The notes: generated by a model not told the origin, from the letters alone. DNA of 64,000 nt from Flavobacterium hydrophilum (GCF_003202405.1 NZ_QJHL01000003.1:496001-560000), one strand, 5' to 3'; positions 17,578-26,604 are shown, numbered from the stretch's first letter. A program made the numbers and translations.

Positions 17578-18156
17578 TTAGACGAACAAACCTTTAACAT
17601 TAGCTGCAAATAATTTAACAGCTATTGCTAAGAGAATTACCCCAAATGTCTTTCTAACTACTCCAAGCCCGTTTTCTCCCAGTAGATTTTCAATTTTTTT
17701 GGATGATTTTAAAACAATATATACAAGAATAATATTTAATAAAATGGCAATGATAATATTAATAGTATGAAATTGAGATCGTAACGAAAGTAAAGTAGTC
17801 ATTGTCCCTGCCCCGGCGATTAACGGAAAAGCTAACGGAACGATTGATGCAGATCCTGGTTCTTCGTCACGGTAAATTCTAATTCCTAAAATCATTTCTA
17901 AAGCCAGAAAGAATAATACAAACGAACCAGCAACAGCAAATGAATGAACGTCAATGCCAATAAGGTTCAGCAAGCCTTCTCCAACAAAAAGGAAAACAAT
18001 CATAATTGTTCCTGCAACAAGTGAAGCTTTTTCGGAATCAATATGTCCTACCTTTGCCCTTAAATTTACAATGATTGGGATAGAGCCTACAATATCAATA
18101 ACTGCAAACAGCACCATGCTTACTGTAATGATTTCTTTTAAACTGATTTCTAGCAT
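17578..18156 (-). CDS. MarC-family integral membrane protein
   Basis: 192 residues with about six transmembrane helices. Conserved MarC features are visible: VLFAVIDIVGSIPIIVNLRAK near the N terminus, FVLFFLALEMILGI, and PLAFPLIAGAGTMTTLLSL in the middle. The Asp in helix 1 and the Pro/Gly-rich PL..PLIAGAG loop are typical. The family was once linked to multiple antibiotic resistance, but that link has been withdrawn, and its transported substrate is unknown. No operon partner; the next minus-strand gene starts 87 bases further on. Confidence 0.9.
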   Translation of the reverse strand: MLEISLKEIITVSMVLFAVIDIVGSIPIIVNLRAKVGHIDSEKASLVAGTIMIVFLFVGEGLLNLIGIDVHSFAVAGSFVLFFLALEMILGIRIYRDEEPGSASIVPLAFPLIAGAGTMTTLLSLRSQFHTINIIIAILLNIILVYIVLKSSKKIENLLGENGLGVVRKTFGVILLAIAVKLFAANVKGLFV

Positions 18157-18296
18157 ATCACTTTGATTTTAAGGGATTAAAAACTGTTGCAAAAGTAAAT
18201 AATAAAGTTAGGTGTTTTTTCTCCAGAAAGTATTTTTGTTATAAAAACATGTTTTTGTCCTTAAATAAAAATAATTTGTAACAATTGCTGTGTTTT

Positions 18297-18413
18297 GCCA
18301 CAGAGTTTCGCAAAGTTTTTTTACAAAGCTTAACTAAGTAATATTTTAAACAGCATTTATAAAAAAGAAATCTTAGTAAAACTTTGTGGTTGCCTTTGTG
18401 AGTCTTTGCGAAA
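18297..18413. repeat. MITE-like imperfect inverted-repeat element
   Basis: The left arm (about 18297-18338: CCACAGAGTTTCGCAAAG ... TTAACTAAG) is the imperfect reverse complement of the right arm (about 18372-18413: CTTAGTAAAACTTTG ... TCTTTGCGAAA). They surround an AT-rich core of about 33 bases. It fills most of the 319-base gap between MarC and the DUF3109 gene and ends about 60 bases before the latter's start. No coding capacity. Confidence 0.6.
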
Positions 18414-18438
18414 TATGTTTTTATCCATATTCTTTGAC

Positions 18439-18446
18439 TATCTTTG
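18439..18446 (+). promoter_or_regulatory. -7 promoter element (TATCTTTG) of the DUF3109 gene
   Basis: Perfect TAnnTTTG match 29 bases before the ATG at 18476. No good -33 partner is seen. Its position rules out the longer upstream start. Confidence 0.5.
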
Positions 18447-18475
18447 CACTTTATAAATTTCAGTATTTTATTATC

Positions 18476-19045
18476 ATGTTTCAGTTAGGTAAAACCATTA
18501 TTTCGGAGGATATTCTTGAAAAAGAATTTGTATGCAACTTGTCGGCTTGTAAAGGGGCGTGCTGTGTTGATGGAGATGCCGGTGCACCTTTAAGTGAAGC
18601 AGAAACCAAAATACTGGAAGATATATATCCTAAAGTAAAGCCTTTTTTACGTAAAGAAGGAATTGAAGCTATCGAAGCACAGGGAACCTGGGTAAAAGGA
18701 ACTGACGGTGATCTTGAAACCCCGCTAATTGATAATAAAGATTGTGCTTACGTAATTTTTGATGGTAAAACCGCTCTTTGCGGAATCGAACAAGCCTACA
18801 ATCAGGGAATCGTTGACTGGAAAAAACCTGTTTCCTGTCATTTGTATCCAATCCGTGTGAAAGATTTTACCGAGTTTGCTGCAGTTAATTATGATAAATG
18901 GGATATTTGTGACGAAGCCTGTTCTCTGGGAAAAGAATTAGAAGTTCCGGTTTATAAATTTGTAAAAGAAGCACTTATTCGTCGTTTTGGAGAAGACTGG
19001 TATATTGAACTTGAAAAGGTAGCTGAAGAATACAAAAAAGTGTAA
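18476..19045 (+). CDS. DUF3109 family protein
   Basis: 189 residues from the ATG at 18476. The open frame extends 30 codons further up, but that part crosses the promoter element and an inverted repeat and is not protein-like. The sequence has the Cys pattern of the family: CNLSACKGACCVDGDAGAP near the N terminus, CAYVIF, ALCGIE, CHLYPIR and WDICDEACSLG. These form a likely zinc- or iron-binding cluster of the YkgJ/DUF3109 kind. Cytoplasmic, no signal. Biochemical role unknown. Standalone gene upstream of the ribonucleotide reductase genes. Confidence 0.85.
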   Translation: MFQLGKTIISEDILEKEFVCNLSACKGACCVDGDAGAPLSEAETKILEDIYPKVKPFLRKEGIEAIEAQGTWVKGTDGDLETPLIDNKDCAYVIFDGKTALCGIEQAYNQGIVDWKKPVSCHLYPIRVKDFTEFAAVNYDKWDICDEACSLGKELEVPVYKFVKEALIRRFGEDWYIELEKVAEEYKKV

Positions 19046-19380
19046 AATCAGCACCCTTATTTAAGGTATTATTTTGATGTTTTTTAACTCAAAAAATAAA
19101 ATTTTTAACCCAAAAAAAACTTTTTAAAACAATCTTAAATTGCTTGCTTTTTATTTTAAAAAGTCTATATTCTACGGGGCTTTAGGGGATAATTGAGTTA
19201 TTTAAGTATTTCATTTACAGTAAATTAAATATTGTCTGAAAAAAGTTTCAATTTTTACCCTTTGTTAAAAACTACGCTCGATTGTGAATAAGTTTGACTT
19301 TTATTTTTGGCGATAAATGACAATCTTTGTAATCGTTCTGAATAAGGGGAAATTCATTATAAAAATTAAACAAAAATACA
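19046..19380. other. AT-rich leader region of nrdB
   Basis: 335 bases without a gene. It should contain the nrdB promoter: AATCTTTG near 19325 is a one-mismatch -7 element, but a well-spaced -33 element is lacking. One DnaA-box-like site is listed separately. Nothing else recognised. Confidence 0.5.
19283..19291 (-). promoter_or_regulatory. DnaA-box-like site upstream of nrdB
   Basis: TGTGAATAA reads TTATTCACA on the minus strand, a match to TTATNCACA. DnaA boxes control nrdAB in Escherichia coli. A single 9-mer in AT-rich DNA can be chance. Confidence 0.3.
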
Positions 19381-20358
19381 ATGTCACAAGTTGAACCAAT
19401 TTTACAAGAAAATAAGAATCGTTTTGTTATTTTTCCAATTAAACATCATGATATTTGGGAATGGTATAAGAAAATGGAAGCTAGCTTCTGGACTGCCGAA
19501 GAAATCGATTTGCATCAGGACTTGACAGATTGGAACAATAAACTAAGTGACGACGAACGATATTTCATCAAACACATTTTAGCATTCTTTGCTGCTTCTG
19601 ACGGAATCGTAAATGAAAACCTTGCCGAAAATTTTGTAAACGAGGTACAATATGCGGAAGCTAAATTTTTCTATGGTTTCCAAATTATGATGGAGAATAT
19701 TCATAGTGAAACATATTCTTTACTAATTGATACTTACGTAAAAGATGAAGCTGAAAAAGCAGAATTATTTAATGCTTTAGAAGTTTTTCCTGCGATTGGT
19801 AAAAAAGCAGAATGGGCTTTGAAATGGATTGAATCTGATTCCTTTGCTGAAAGACTAATCGCTTTCGCAGCAGTTGAAGGTATTTTCTTCTCAGGTGCTT
19901 TCTGTTCAATTTACTGGTTGAAAAAACGTGGATTAATGCCGGGATTGACTTTTTCTAATGAGTTAATTTCCCGCGACGAAGGCGTACATTGTGATTTTGC
20001 GGTTCACTTGCATAATCATCATCTAATAAACAAAGTTCCGAAAGAAAGAATTAAAGAAATTATTGTTGATGCCTTAAATATTGAAAGAGAATTTGTAACA
20101 GAGTCTCTTCCGGTAAGTTTGATTGGAATGAATGCTGCATTAATGACACAATATTTAGAATTTGTTGCCGACAGATTATTAGTTGAATTAGGTTGCGAAC
20201 GTGTATATGGATCAGCGAATCCGTTTGATTTCATGGACATGATTTCTCTTCAGGGAAAAACCAATTTCTTTGAGAAACGTGTTGCCGAATATCAAAAATC
20301 AGGTGTGATGAACACAGATAGTGATGCTCAAAAAATATCGTTTGACGCAGATTTTTAG
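19381..20358 (+). CDS. nrdB: Ribonucleotide reductase class Ia, small (R2) subunit
   Basis: 325 residues. It houses the di-iron/tyrosyl radical cofactor used by NrdA to make deoxyribonucleotides. Iron ligands are D74 (FFAASDG), E105 and H108 in MMENIHSETYS, and later EGIFF and SRDEGVHCDF. The radical tyrosine corresponds to Y112. The motif FYGFQIMMENIHSETYSLLIDTY is closer to the eukaryotic-type R2 than to E. coli NrdB, as is common in Bacteroidota. The C-terminal acidic tail (SFDADF) is the docking peptide for NrdA. nrdA follows after a 289-base structured gap. Confidence 0.97.
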   Translation: MSQVEPILQENKNRFVIFPIKHHDIWEWYKKMEASFWTAEEIDLHQDLTDWNNKLSDDERYFIKHILAFFAASDGIVNENLAENFVNEVQYAEAKFFYGFQIMMENIHSETYSLLIDTYVKDEAEKAELFNALEVFPAIGKKAEWALKWIESDSFAERLIAFAAVEGIFFSGAFCSIYWLKKRGLMPGLTFSNELISRDEGVHCDFAVHLHNHHLINKVPKERIKEIIVDALNIEREFVTESLPVSLIGMNAALMTQYLEFVADRLLVELGCERVYGSANPFDFMDMISLQGKTNFFEKRVAEYQKSGVMNTDSDAQKISFDADF

Positions 20359-20370
20359 AACAAACTGCAT

Positions 20371-20610
20371 TTTAGTGGCCACCACGACCACTAAAAGACA
20401 ATAAAATTAAGAAACGAAAGTTTCTAATACTAGACAATTTTTAAGATTGGATCTGATTCCCAAATCGAAGATCCGGTTGCATTTTTTACGATTTTTTGAT
20501 CTATATTTTAGATTGAAGAACGGATTGCTATGAGGATTTTACAATTCTCAGAAAAAAATAAATAATTTAAAAACACGCAATGTTTATGTACCGGAATTTG
20601 TTTCCGGTGC
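20371..20610 (+). promoter_or_regulatory. Four-hairpin intergenic region between nrdB and nrdA
   Basis: Successive stems are TTTAGTGG/CCACTAAA (20371-20395), AGAAAC/GTTTCT closed by a GAAA tetraloop (20410-20425), GGATCT.GATT/AATC.AGATCC (20449-20474, followed by TTGCATTTTTT) and GTACCGGAA/TTCCGGTGC (20588-20610, followed by a T-rich run). The last two look like terminators or attenuators, which would let nrdA output differ from nrdB. A small structured RNA is the alternative. Confidence 0.45.
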
Positions 20611-20647
20611 CTTTCATTTTTTCAATAACTATAAAAAAAGTAAGCTT

Positions 20648-23038
20648 ATGTATGTAGTAAAAAGAGATGGCCATAAAGAGCCTGTAATGTTTGATAAGAT
20701 TACAGAAAGAATCAAAAAATTGTGTTACGGGCTTAATGAGCTTGTAGATCCTGTTAAGGTAGCCATGAGAGTTATCGAAGGATTGTATGACGGAGTTTCT
20801 ACATCTGAATTAGATAATCTTGCGGCAGAAACAGCAGCTTCTATGACTATTGCACATCCTGATTATGCGCAATTGGCAGCTCGTGTGGCAATCTCCAATC
20901 TGCATTCAAATACCAAAAAATCGTTCTCAGAAACGATGAAGGATATGTACAACTATGTTAATCCAAGAAATGGTCAGGACGCACCGTTACTTTCGGATGA
21001 GGTGTTTAAAGTAATTCAGGAAAACTCAGCTTTCTTAGATTCGCATATCATTTATACAAGAGATTTTAATTACGATTACTTTGGTTTCAAAACGTTAGAG
21101 CGTTCTTACCTTCTTAAAATAAACGGAAAAATTGTTGAGCGTCCACAGCATATGCTAATGCGTGTTGCAGTTGGGATTCACTTAGACGATTTAAAATCGG
21201 TTATTGAAACTTATGATTTGATGTCTAAAAAGTTCTTCACGCATGCAACGCCAACGTTGTTTAATGCAGGAACTCCAAAACCGCAAATGTCTTCTTGTTT
21301 CCTATTGGCAATGCAGGATGATAGTATTGATGGTATTTATGATACTTTAAAACAAACGGCTAAAATCTCGCAATCAGCCGGAGGAATTGGTCTTTCTATT
21401 CATAACGTTCGTGCAACAGGATCTTACATTCGTGGTACAAACGGAACTTCAAACGGAATCGTACCAATGTTGAGAGTATTCAACGATACGGCTCGTTACG
21501 TAGATCAGGGTGGTGGAAAACGTAAAGGAAGTTTTGCGATTTACATTGAAACCTGGCATGCCGATATCTTTGATTTCTTAGACTTAAAGAAGAACACCGG
21601 AAAAGAAGAAATGCGTGCAAGAGATTTATTCTTCGCTATGTGGACATCTGATTTATTCATGAAACGTGTTCAGGAAGATGGGGCCTGGACGTTAATGTGT
21701 CCAAACGAGTGTCCGGGATTGTATGATGTTTACGGAGACGAATTCGAAGCCTTATATTTGGATTACGAATTTAGAGGAAAAGGTAGAAAAACCATTCGTG
21801 CACGTGAATTATGGGAGAAAATCCTGGAATCACAAATCGAAACGGGAACGCCTTATATGTTGTACAAAGATGCAGCAAACCGTAAATCGAACCACAAGAA
21901 TTTAGGGACAATTCGTTCTTCAAACTTGTGTACTGAGATTATGGAGTATACATCAAAAGATGAAATTGCAGTTTGTAATTTGGCTTCTATTTCGTTACCA
22001 ATGTTCATCGAAAACGGAAAATTCGATCACGAGGCACTTTATAATGTTACAAAACGTGTTACCCGTAACCTGAACAAAGTAATCGACAGAAACTACTATC
22101 CGGTAAAAGAAGCAGAAAACTCTAACTTACGCCACCGTCCGGTTGGATTGGGAGTGCAAGGTTTAGCAGATGCTTTTATCATGCTTCGTATGCCGTTTAC
22201 AAGTGATGAAGCTAAAAAACTGAATCAGGAAATTTTCGAAACTCTATACTTCGCAGCCGTAACCGCTTCTATGGAAATGGCGAAAGAAGAAGGACCATAT
22301 TCTACATTTGAAGGATCTCCAATGTCTAAAGGAGAATTCCAGTACAACATGTGGGGAATGAAAGATGAAGAATTATCTGGTCGTTGGGACTGGGCATCTT
22401 TAAGAAAAGAAGTGGTAGAGCACGGAGTTCGTAACTCATTATTGGTTGCGCCAATGCCAACTGCTTCAACTTCTCAGATTCTGGGTAACAACGAAGCTTT
22501 TGAACCGTATACATCAAACATTTACACACGTCGTGTATTGTCAGGAGAATTCATTGTAGTAAACAAGCATTTATTGCATGATTTGGTAGAAAGAGGTTTA
22601 TGGAATGAGACTTTGAAGCAGGAAATCATGCGTCATAACGGATCAGTTCAGAATATTGATGTGATTCCGCAAGACCTGAAAGAATTGTATAAAACTGTTT
22701 GGGAAATGTCGATGAAAGACATTATCGATATGTCTCGTCAAAGAGGATATTTCATTGACCAATCGCAATCATTGAACTTGTTCATGCAGGATGCCAACTA
22801 TTCTAAACTAACGTCAATGCACTTCTACGCTTGGCAGTCAGGTTTAAAAACAGGAATGTATTACCTGAGAACAAAATCAGCAGTTGATGCGATTAAATTC
22901 ACATTAAACAACGATAAAAAAGAAGAAACACCAGCTTTAGTTGCAGAAACTGAAGAAATCAATATTGAGGAATACAAAGCGATGTTGTTAAAAGCACAAG
23001 CTGCAGGTCCTGAAGATTGTGAGATGTGTGGGTCGTAA
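20648..23038 (+). CDS. nrdA: Ribonucleotide reductase class Ia, large (R1) subunit
   Basis: 796 residues. Reduces ribonucleoside diphosphates to deoxyribonucleotides with NrdB. The N-terminal ATP-cone (about 1-90, VKRDGHKEPVMFDKITERIKKL) gives overall activity control. The catalytic barrel shows the redox cysteines in SSCFLLAMQDD and AVCNLASISL, and the thiyl-radical cysteine in SSNLCTEIME. PMPTASTSQILGNNEAFEPYTSN is the R1 signature near the C-terminal part. The C terminus CEMCGS holds the Cys pair that relays electrons from thioredoxin or glutaredoxin. All residues needed for class Ia activity appear present. A strong terminator follows. Confidence 0.97.
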   Translation: MYVVKRDGHKEPVMFDKITERIKKLCYGLNELVDPVKVAMRVIEGLYDGVSTSELDNLAAETAASMTIAHPDYAQLAARVAISNLHSNTKKSFSETMKDMYNYVNPRNGQDAPLLSDEVFKVIQENSAFLDSHIIYTRDFNYDYFGFKTLERSYLLKINGKIVERPQHMLMRVAVGIHLDDLKSVIETYDLMSKKFFTHATPTLFNAGTPKPQMSSCFLLAMQDDSIDGIYDTLKQTAKISQSAGGIGLSIHNVRATGSYIRGTNGTSNGIVPMLRVFNDTARYVDQGGGKRKGSFAIYIETWHADIFDFLDLKKNTGKEEMRARDLFFAMWTSDLFMKRVQEDGAWTLMCPNECPGLYDVYGDEFEALYLDYEFRGKGRKTIRARELWEKILESQIETGTPYMLYKDAANRKSNHKNLGTIRSSNLCTEIMEYTSKDEIAVCNLASISLPMFIENGKFDHEALYNVTKRVTRNLNKVIDRNYYPVKEAENSNLRHRPVGLGVQGLADAFIMLRMPFTSDEAKKLNQEIFETLYFAAVTASMEMAKEEGPYSTFEGSPMSKGEFQYNMWGMKDEELSGRWDWASLRKEVVEHGVRNSLLVAPMPTASTSQILGNNEAFEPYTSNIYTRRVLSGEFIVVNKHLLHDLVERGLWNETLKQEIMRHNGSVQNIDVIPQDLKELYKTVWEMSMKDIIDMSRQRGYFIDQSQSLNLFMQDANYSKLTSMHFYAWQSGLKTGMYYLRTKSAVDAIKFTLNNDKKEETPALVAETEEINIEEYKAMLLKAQAAGPEDCEMCGS

Positions 23039-23058
23039 AGGAGATTTGTTTTAAAATA

Positions 23059-23108
23059 AATAACCTTACCATTTAGAAATTGTCTAATAGGTAAGGTTAT
23101 TATTTTTT
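23059..23108 (+). terminator. Terminator of nrdA
   Basis: Perfect 12-bp stem AATAACCTTACC / GGTAAGGTTATT (23059-23070 and 23090-23101) followed by ATTTTTTATTTTT. Confidence 0.92.
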
Positions 23109-23188
23109 ATTTTTATTAAATATTCTTATTTGTTTTCCTGTAAAGAAGAAGATAAATAAGAAAATAACTTATGTTTTTTAAATAAGAA

Positions 23189-23230
23189 ACGCCTCAAAAG
23201 AGGCGTCGGACTAAAGATGCTATCTTTAGT
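23189..23230 (+). promoter_or_regulatory. Twin perfect hairpins upstream of the NYN gene
   Basis: ACGCCTC-AAAA-GAGGCGT (23189-23206) is followed three bases later by ACTAAAGAT-GCT-ATCTTTAGT (23210-23230). The pair ends 34 bases before the NYN gene start and has no T-run, so it is not a plain terminator. It could be an RNA target, a transcript leader structure or the boundary of an inserted segment. Confidence 0.5.
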
Positions 23231-23264
23231 GTTGTTTATGTGGTGCAAATATAATGAATAAATT

Positions 23265-23900
23265 ATGAGCGAAACAAATGTTTTGGTAAAAAAAGAAAGA
23301 GTAATTGTTTATGTCGACGGTTTTAATTTATATTTTGGCATGCTAGATGCTGGATTTGATTATTGTAAATGGCTTAACTTAAGACTTTTGGTTGAGAATT
23401 TATTACAATCAAATCAAGTGTTAGTAGAAGTTAAATACTTTACAAGTAGAGTTAGTAATAATCCAGATAAACAAAAGAGACAAACTACTTATATAGAAGC
23501 TTTGGAAAGTGTAGGAGTTAATATATATTATGGTAATTATCAATCTGATACAGTTGAGTGTAGAAGGTGTAATAATGTTTGGCCAACATATAATGAAAAG
23601 ATGACTGATGTAAATATTGCAACACAAATTTTAATTGATGCTTATCAAGATAAATATGATATGGCAATGTTAATTTCTGGAGATAGTGATTTGGTTCCTC
23701 CGATGAGGGCTGTCCATGAAATATTTAAAAACAAAAGGGTTTTTGCTGCTTTTCCACCGAAACGGCATAATCAATCGGTAGCTTTAATAGCTAAAGGATC
23801 ATTGACTATTGGTCGTAAAAAACTTGTGGATAGTCAATTTGGATTAGAAGTACATAAGAAAGATGGATATGTCTTAAAAAAACCAAAAGATTGGGAATAA
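23265..23900 (+). CDS. NYN-domain protein (LabA/DUF88-type, PIN-like nuclease)
   Basis: 211 residues. The NYN fold starts with VIVYVDGFNLYFGML (first catalytic Asp in VDGFN). KMTDVNIATQILIDAYQDKYDMAMLISGDSDLVPPM carries the further acidic residues of the PIN-like active site. A CRRCNNVWP segment with a near-complete CxxC insertion precedes it. NYN proteins are Mg-dependent RNases or RNA processing factors. The C terminus (KKDGYVLKKPKDWE) is basic. The gene stands alone, with its own hairpin-rich leader and codon choice that appears more AT-rich than nrdA or DUF1800 beside it, compatible with recent acquisition. The catalytic set looks intact, so it is likely active. Confidence 0.82.
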   Translation: MSETNVLVKKERVIVYVDGFNLYFGMLDAGFDYCKWLNLRLLVENLLQSNQVLVEVKYFTSRVSNNPDKQKRQTTYIEALESVGVNIYYGNYQSDTVECRRCNNVWPTYNEKMTDVNIATQILIDAYQDKYDMAMLISGDSDLVPPMRAVHEIFKNKRVFAAFPPKRHNQSVALIAKGSLTIGRKKLVDSQFGLEVHKKDGYVLKKPKDWE

Positions 23901-24024
23901 AATTTCTTATAAGTAGAAAAGATTTTAGAACAAGTATTTAATCTTAATGGCTAAGAACCTCAAAATTACTCAAATTAAACCTTTCCAATAAACATAAGTC
24001 TTATTCTTAAATAATTCTTAATTT

Positions 24025-25425
24025 ATGAAAAAAAGCAATCTTTGGTCGTTACGATTAGGCTTCTCAGGAAAGGAAGCTGCTAAAATTGAAAAAATAGGAT
24101 TAGAAAAATTTCTAAAGAAATCTTATGATTCAAAATTTGATACTCAACTTCCTGCTTTTTTACAAGACAGTCCCAAAACAATTGCTGAATACAAAGAATT
24201 GCGTCAATCCGCAAAAAATCTCGATCCCGAAGAGAAAAATAAAATTCAGAGAAAAGAAACCCTAACTACAGCTGAATTAAAAAAATGGTGGGTTGCCAAA
24301 ATGCAAACCGATGAATTTCCGTTACGCGAAAAAATGGTTTGTTTCTGGCACAATCATTTTGTATCCACTTCGCAAAAAGTAAAAATCAATTACTGGATTT
24401 ACCAGCACAATATGATTTTACGTGAAAATGCTTTTGGGAATTTCAAGGAACTTACCAAAAAAATGGTGAAATCGAATGCTATGGTCAAATACCTTGATAA
24501 TGTCGATAATAAAAAAGGCAAAATTAACGAAAACTTAAGCCGCGAACTACTGGAACTATTCACGATCGGAATCGGAAATTATACTGAAGAAGATATCAAA
24601 AACGGTGCAAGAGCTCTGGCAGGATTAAATTATGGTGATGAGGGTGGGATTTACAGGAAAAATTTAGAAGATAACAGCAACAAAACCTATTTTGGAAGAA
24701 CGGGAAATTGGAAATCTGATGATTTGGTTGATATTATTTTCGAACAAAAAAGCATTCCGTATTTAATTACACGAAAAATTCTGAAATGGTTTCTTTACGA
24801 CAATCCTTCAGAAGAATCTGTAAAATATTATGGTGATTATTTCAAAAAAGTAAATTTTGAAATCGCGCCATTGCTTACCAAAATCTTTACAGAAGAATAT
24901 GCAAAGGATATTTTGGGCAATAAAATCAAGGATCCTTTGATTTATATTTCACAGCTTATTGACGAATTACAACTGAAAGATTATGACGAAGCAATGATTG
25001 TCGCTTTTCTAAAGCAACAAGGAATGGATTTGTATAATCAGCTCAATGTAAAAGGCTGGGATGGCGGAAATTCATGGCTGACTTCACAGGTATATCTGCA
25101 GCGAAACAATACTTCAGATTTGCTTTGCAGTGGACGGAGTCTTTCAAAAAAAATAATCAATAATATGATGAATGAAGACAATCCGAAACAGAAAAGAGAA
25201 TTAGAGAAAAGGGAGGTCAAAATACAATATGATTCTGAAGGAAACAATAAAACGATTATTACGGAATTGTCCAACAGGCTATTATTTAAAGTAAATGATT
25301 CGACGCAAAAAGACATGGAAAATTTACTGAAATATGATTTTGATCCTAAAAATCCTAATGCCAATTATGCAGTTGTTCGTTTGTTTAATTATATCACTAA
25401 GCTGCCGGAATATCAGTTGATTTAA
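24025..25425 (+). CDS. DUF1800 family protein
   Basis: 466 residues. Opens SLWSLRLGFS-like (NLWSLRLGFSGKEAAKIEKIGLEKFLKKSYDS) and has LREKMVCFWHNHFVSTSQKV and LSRELLELFTIGIGNYTEEDIKNGARALAG, the recurrent motifs of DUF1800. It has no signal peptide. The gene is 12 bases upstream of a DUF1501 gene; this pairing recurs across Bacteroidota and Planctomycetes and implies that the two products work together. The biochemical role is unknown. The NGARALAG and WDGGNSWL segments are conserved in the family. Confidence 0.88.
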   Translation: MKKSNLWSLRLGFSGKEAAKIEKIGLEKFLKKSYDSKFDTQLPAFLQDSPKTIAEYKELRQSAKNLDPEEKNKIQRKETLTTAELKKWWVAKMQTDEFPLREKMVCFWHNHFVSTSQKVKINYWIYQHNMILRENAFGNFKELTKKMVKSNAMVKYLDNVDNKKGKINENLSRELLELFTIGIGNYTEEDIKNGARALAGLNYGDEGGIYRKNLEDNSNKTYFGRTGNWKSDDLVDIIFEQKSIPYLITRKILKWFLYDNPSEESVKYYGDYFKKVNFEIAPLLTKIFTEEYAKDILGNKIKDPLIYISQLIDELQLKDYDEAMIVAFLKQQGMDLYNQLNVKGWDGGNSWLTSQVYLQRNNTSDLLCSGRSLSKKIINNMMNEDNPKQKRELEKREVKIQYDSEGNNKTIITELSNRLLFKVNDSTQKDMENLLKYDFDPKNPNANYAVVRLFNYITKLPEYQLI

Positions 25426-25437
25426 AAATCTATCATT

Positions 25438-26601
25438 ATGAACAGAAGAAATTTTCTAACCTTAACGGGGACGTTTACTGGAGGAATGCTGGTACTACCA
25501 AGTTTTTTACATGCTTTTGGTGCGCAGGATAATTTGATTATTGGCGAACAATGTCTGGTTTTTATTCAGCTTAATGGAGGAAACGACGGCTTGAATACTT
25601 TTATTCCGTACGATGATCCTTTGTATTATGATTTCAGAACTAAAATTGCCCTAAATAAAGATGCAGTTGTAGGTAAAAATAAAGGGATGGCTTTTCATCC
25701 CGCATTAAAGGATTTTGCCCAGATGCAGCAAAACGGAGATTTAACGGTAATCCAAAATGTGGGTTATCCGGAACCGGTTCGCTCTCATTTTCGCAGTCAG
25801 GAAATTTGGCAAACGGCTGCAGATTCGAATAAATATATTAACGAAGGCTGGTTAGGACGTTACTTGGATCTGCAATGTCACGATCATCAGCCAACGGCAG
25901 GAATCAATCTCGATTCGATAGATAATCTGGCATTAAAAGGATTGGAACCGAATACAATAACAGTAAAAGATCCGGATCGTTTTAAAGTAAAATCAAATAA
26001 GGAAAATGAAAAACTATCCGATAATCCGCAATTGGATTTTGTCCGAAAAATAGCTAATTCGGTTGTTGAAGGATCGGATGATATTCAGAATGCGCTGAAA
26101 CAATCCAAAACCGAAATCAGTTATCCTAAAACGGGATTGTCCAAAAACCTGGAATGGATTGCCAGATTGGTAAAAGGAAACCTGAATTCAAAAGTGTATT
26201 ATACATCCCTTGGAGGATTCGATACGCACGACAATCAGCTTTCTATCCACGAAAGAAAATTGACAGAATTAAATGATGCGTTATTTAGTTTTTATAATGA
26301 TCTGAAACAGGCACAATTGCTTCAAAATGTTACTGTTGTTGTGTTTTCTGAATTTGGAAGACGTGTTAAAGACAACGGAAGCGGAACCGATCACGGAACT
26401 GCAGCGCCAATGTTTGTAATTGGAGGAAGTAATAAAGGAACAATTCTGGGCAATAATCCAAATTTAGCCGATTTGGATAACGGCGATTTAAAACACCAAA
26501 TTGATTTTAGATCGGTATATGCTTCTTTGTTACAGCAAAAAATGGGTTTTGATTATTCAAAAATCGGAATTAAGAATAATCCGGTTTCGGGATTGTTTTA
26601 A
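25438..26601 (+). CDS. DUF1501 family protein with Tat-type signal
   Basis: 387 residues. The N terminus MNRRNFLTLTGTFTGGMLVLP has the twin-Arg pattern, so export folded through Tat is likely. Inside are QLNGGNDGLNTFIPYDDPLYYDFR, SHFRSQEIWQTA, LGGFDTHDNQ and VVFSEFGRRVKDNGSGTDHGTAAPMFVIGG. These are the conserved metal- and active-site-like motifs of DUF1501, an alkaline-phosphatase/sulfatase-superfamily fold. It forms a pair with the DUF1800 gene (12-base gap). The stop codon is three bases from that of the convergent AraC gene. Confidence 0.88.
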   Translation: MNRRNFLTLTGTFTGGMLVLPSFLHAFGAQDNLIIGEQCLVFIQLNGGNDGLNTFIPYDDPLYYDFRTKIALNKDAVVGKNKGMAFHPALKDFAQMQQNGDLTVIQNVGYPEPVRSHFRSQEIWQTAADSNKYINEGWLGRYLDLQCHDHQPTAGINLDSIDNLALKGLEPNTITVKDPDRFKVKSNKENEKLSDNPQLDFVRKIANSVVEGSDDIQNALKQSKTEISYPKTGLSKNLEWIARLVKGNLNSKVYYTSLGGFDTHDNQLSIHERKLTELNDALFSFYNDLKQAQLLQNVTVVVFSEFGRRVKDNGSGTDHGTAAPMFVIGGSNKGTILGNNPNLADLDNGDLKHQIDFRSVYASLLQQKMGFDYSKIGIKNNPVSGLF

Positions 26602-26604
26602 TAA

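Noticed and set aside
17578..18156. MarC as an antibiotic-resistance gene
   Set aside because: The original link between MarC and resistance is no longer accepted; only the membrane family can be stated.
23265..23900. NYN gene as part of a toxin-antitoxin or phage defence pair
   Set aside because: No adjacent antitoxin or defence gene; a single gene with housekeeping neighbours does not support it.
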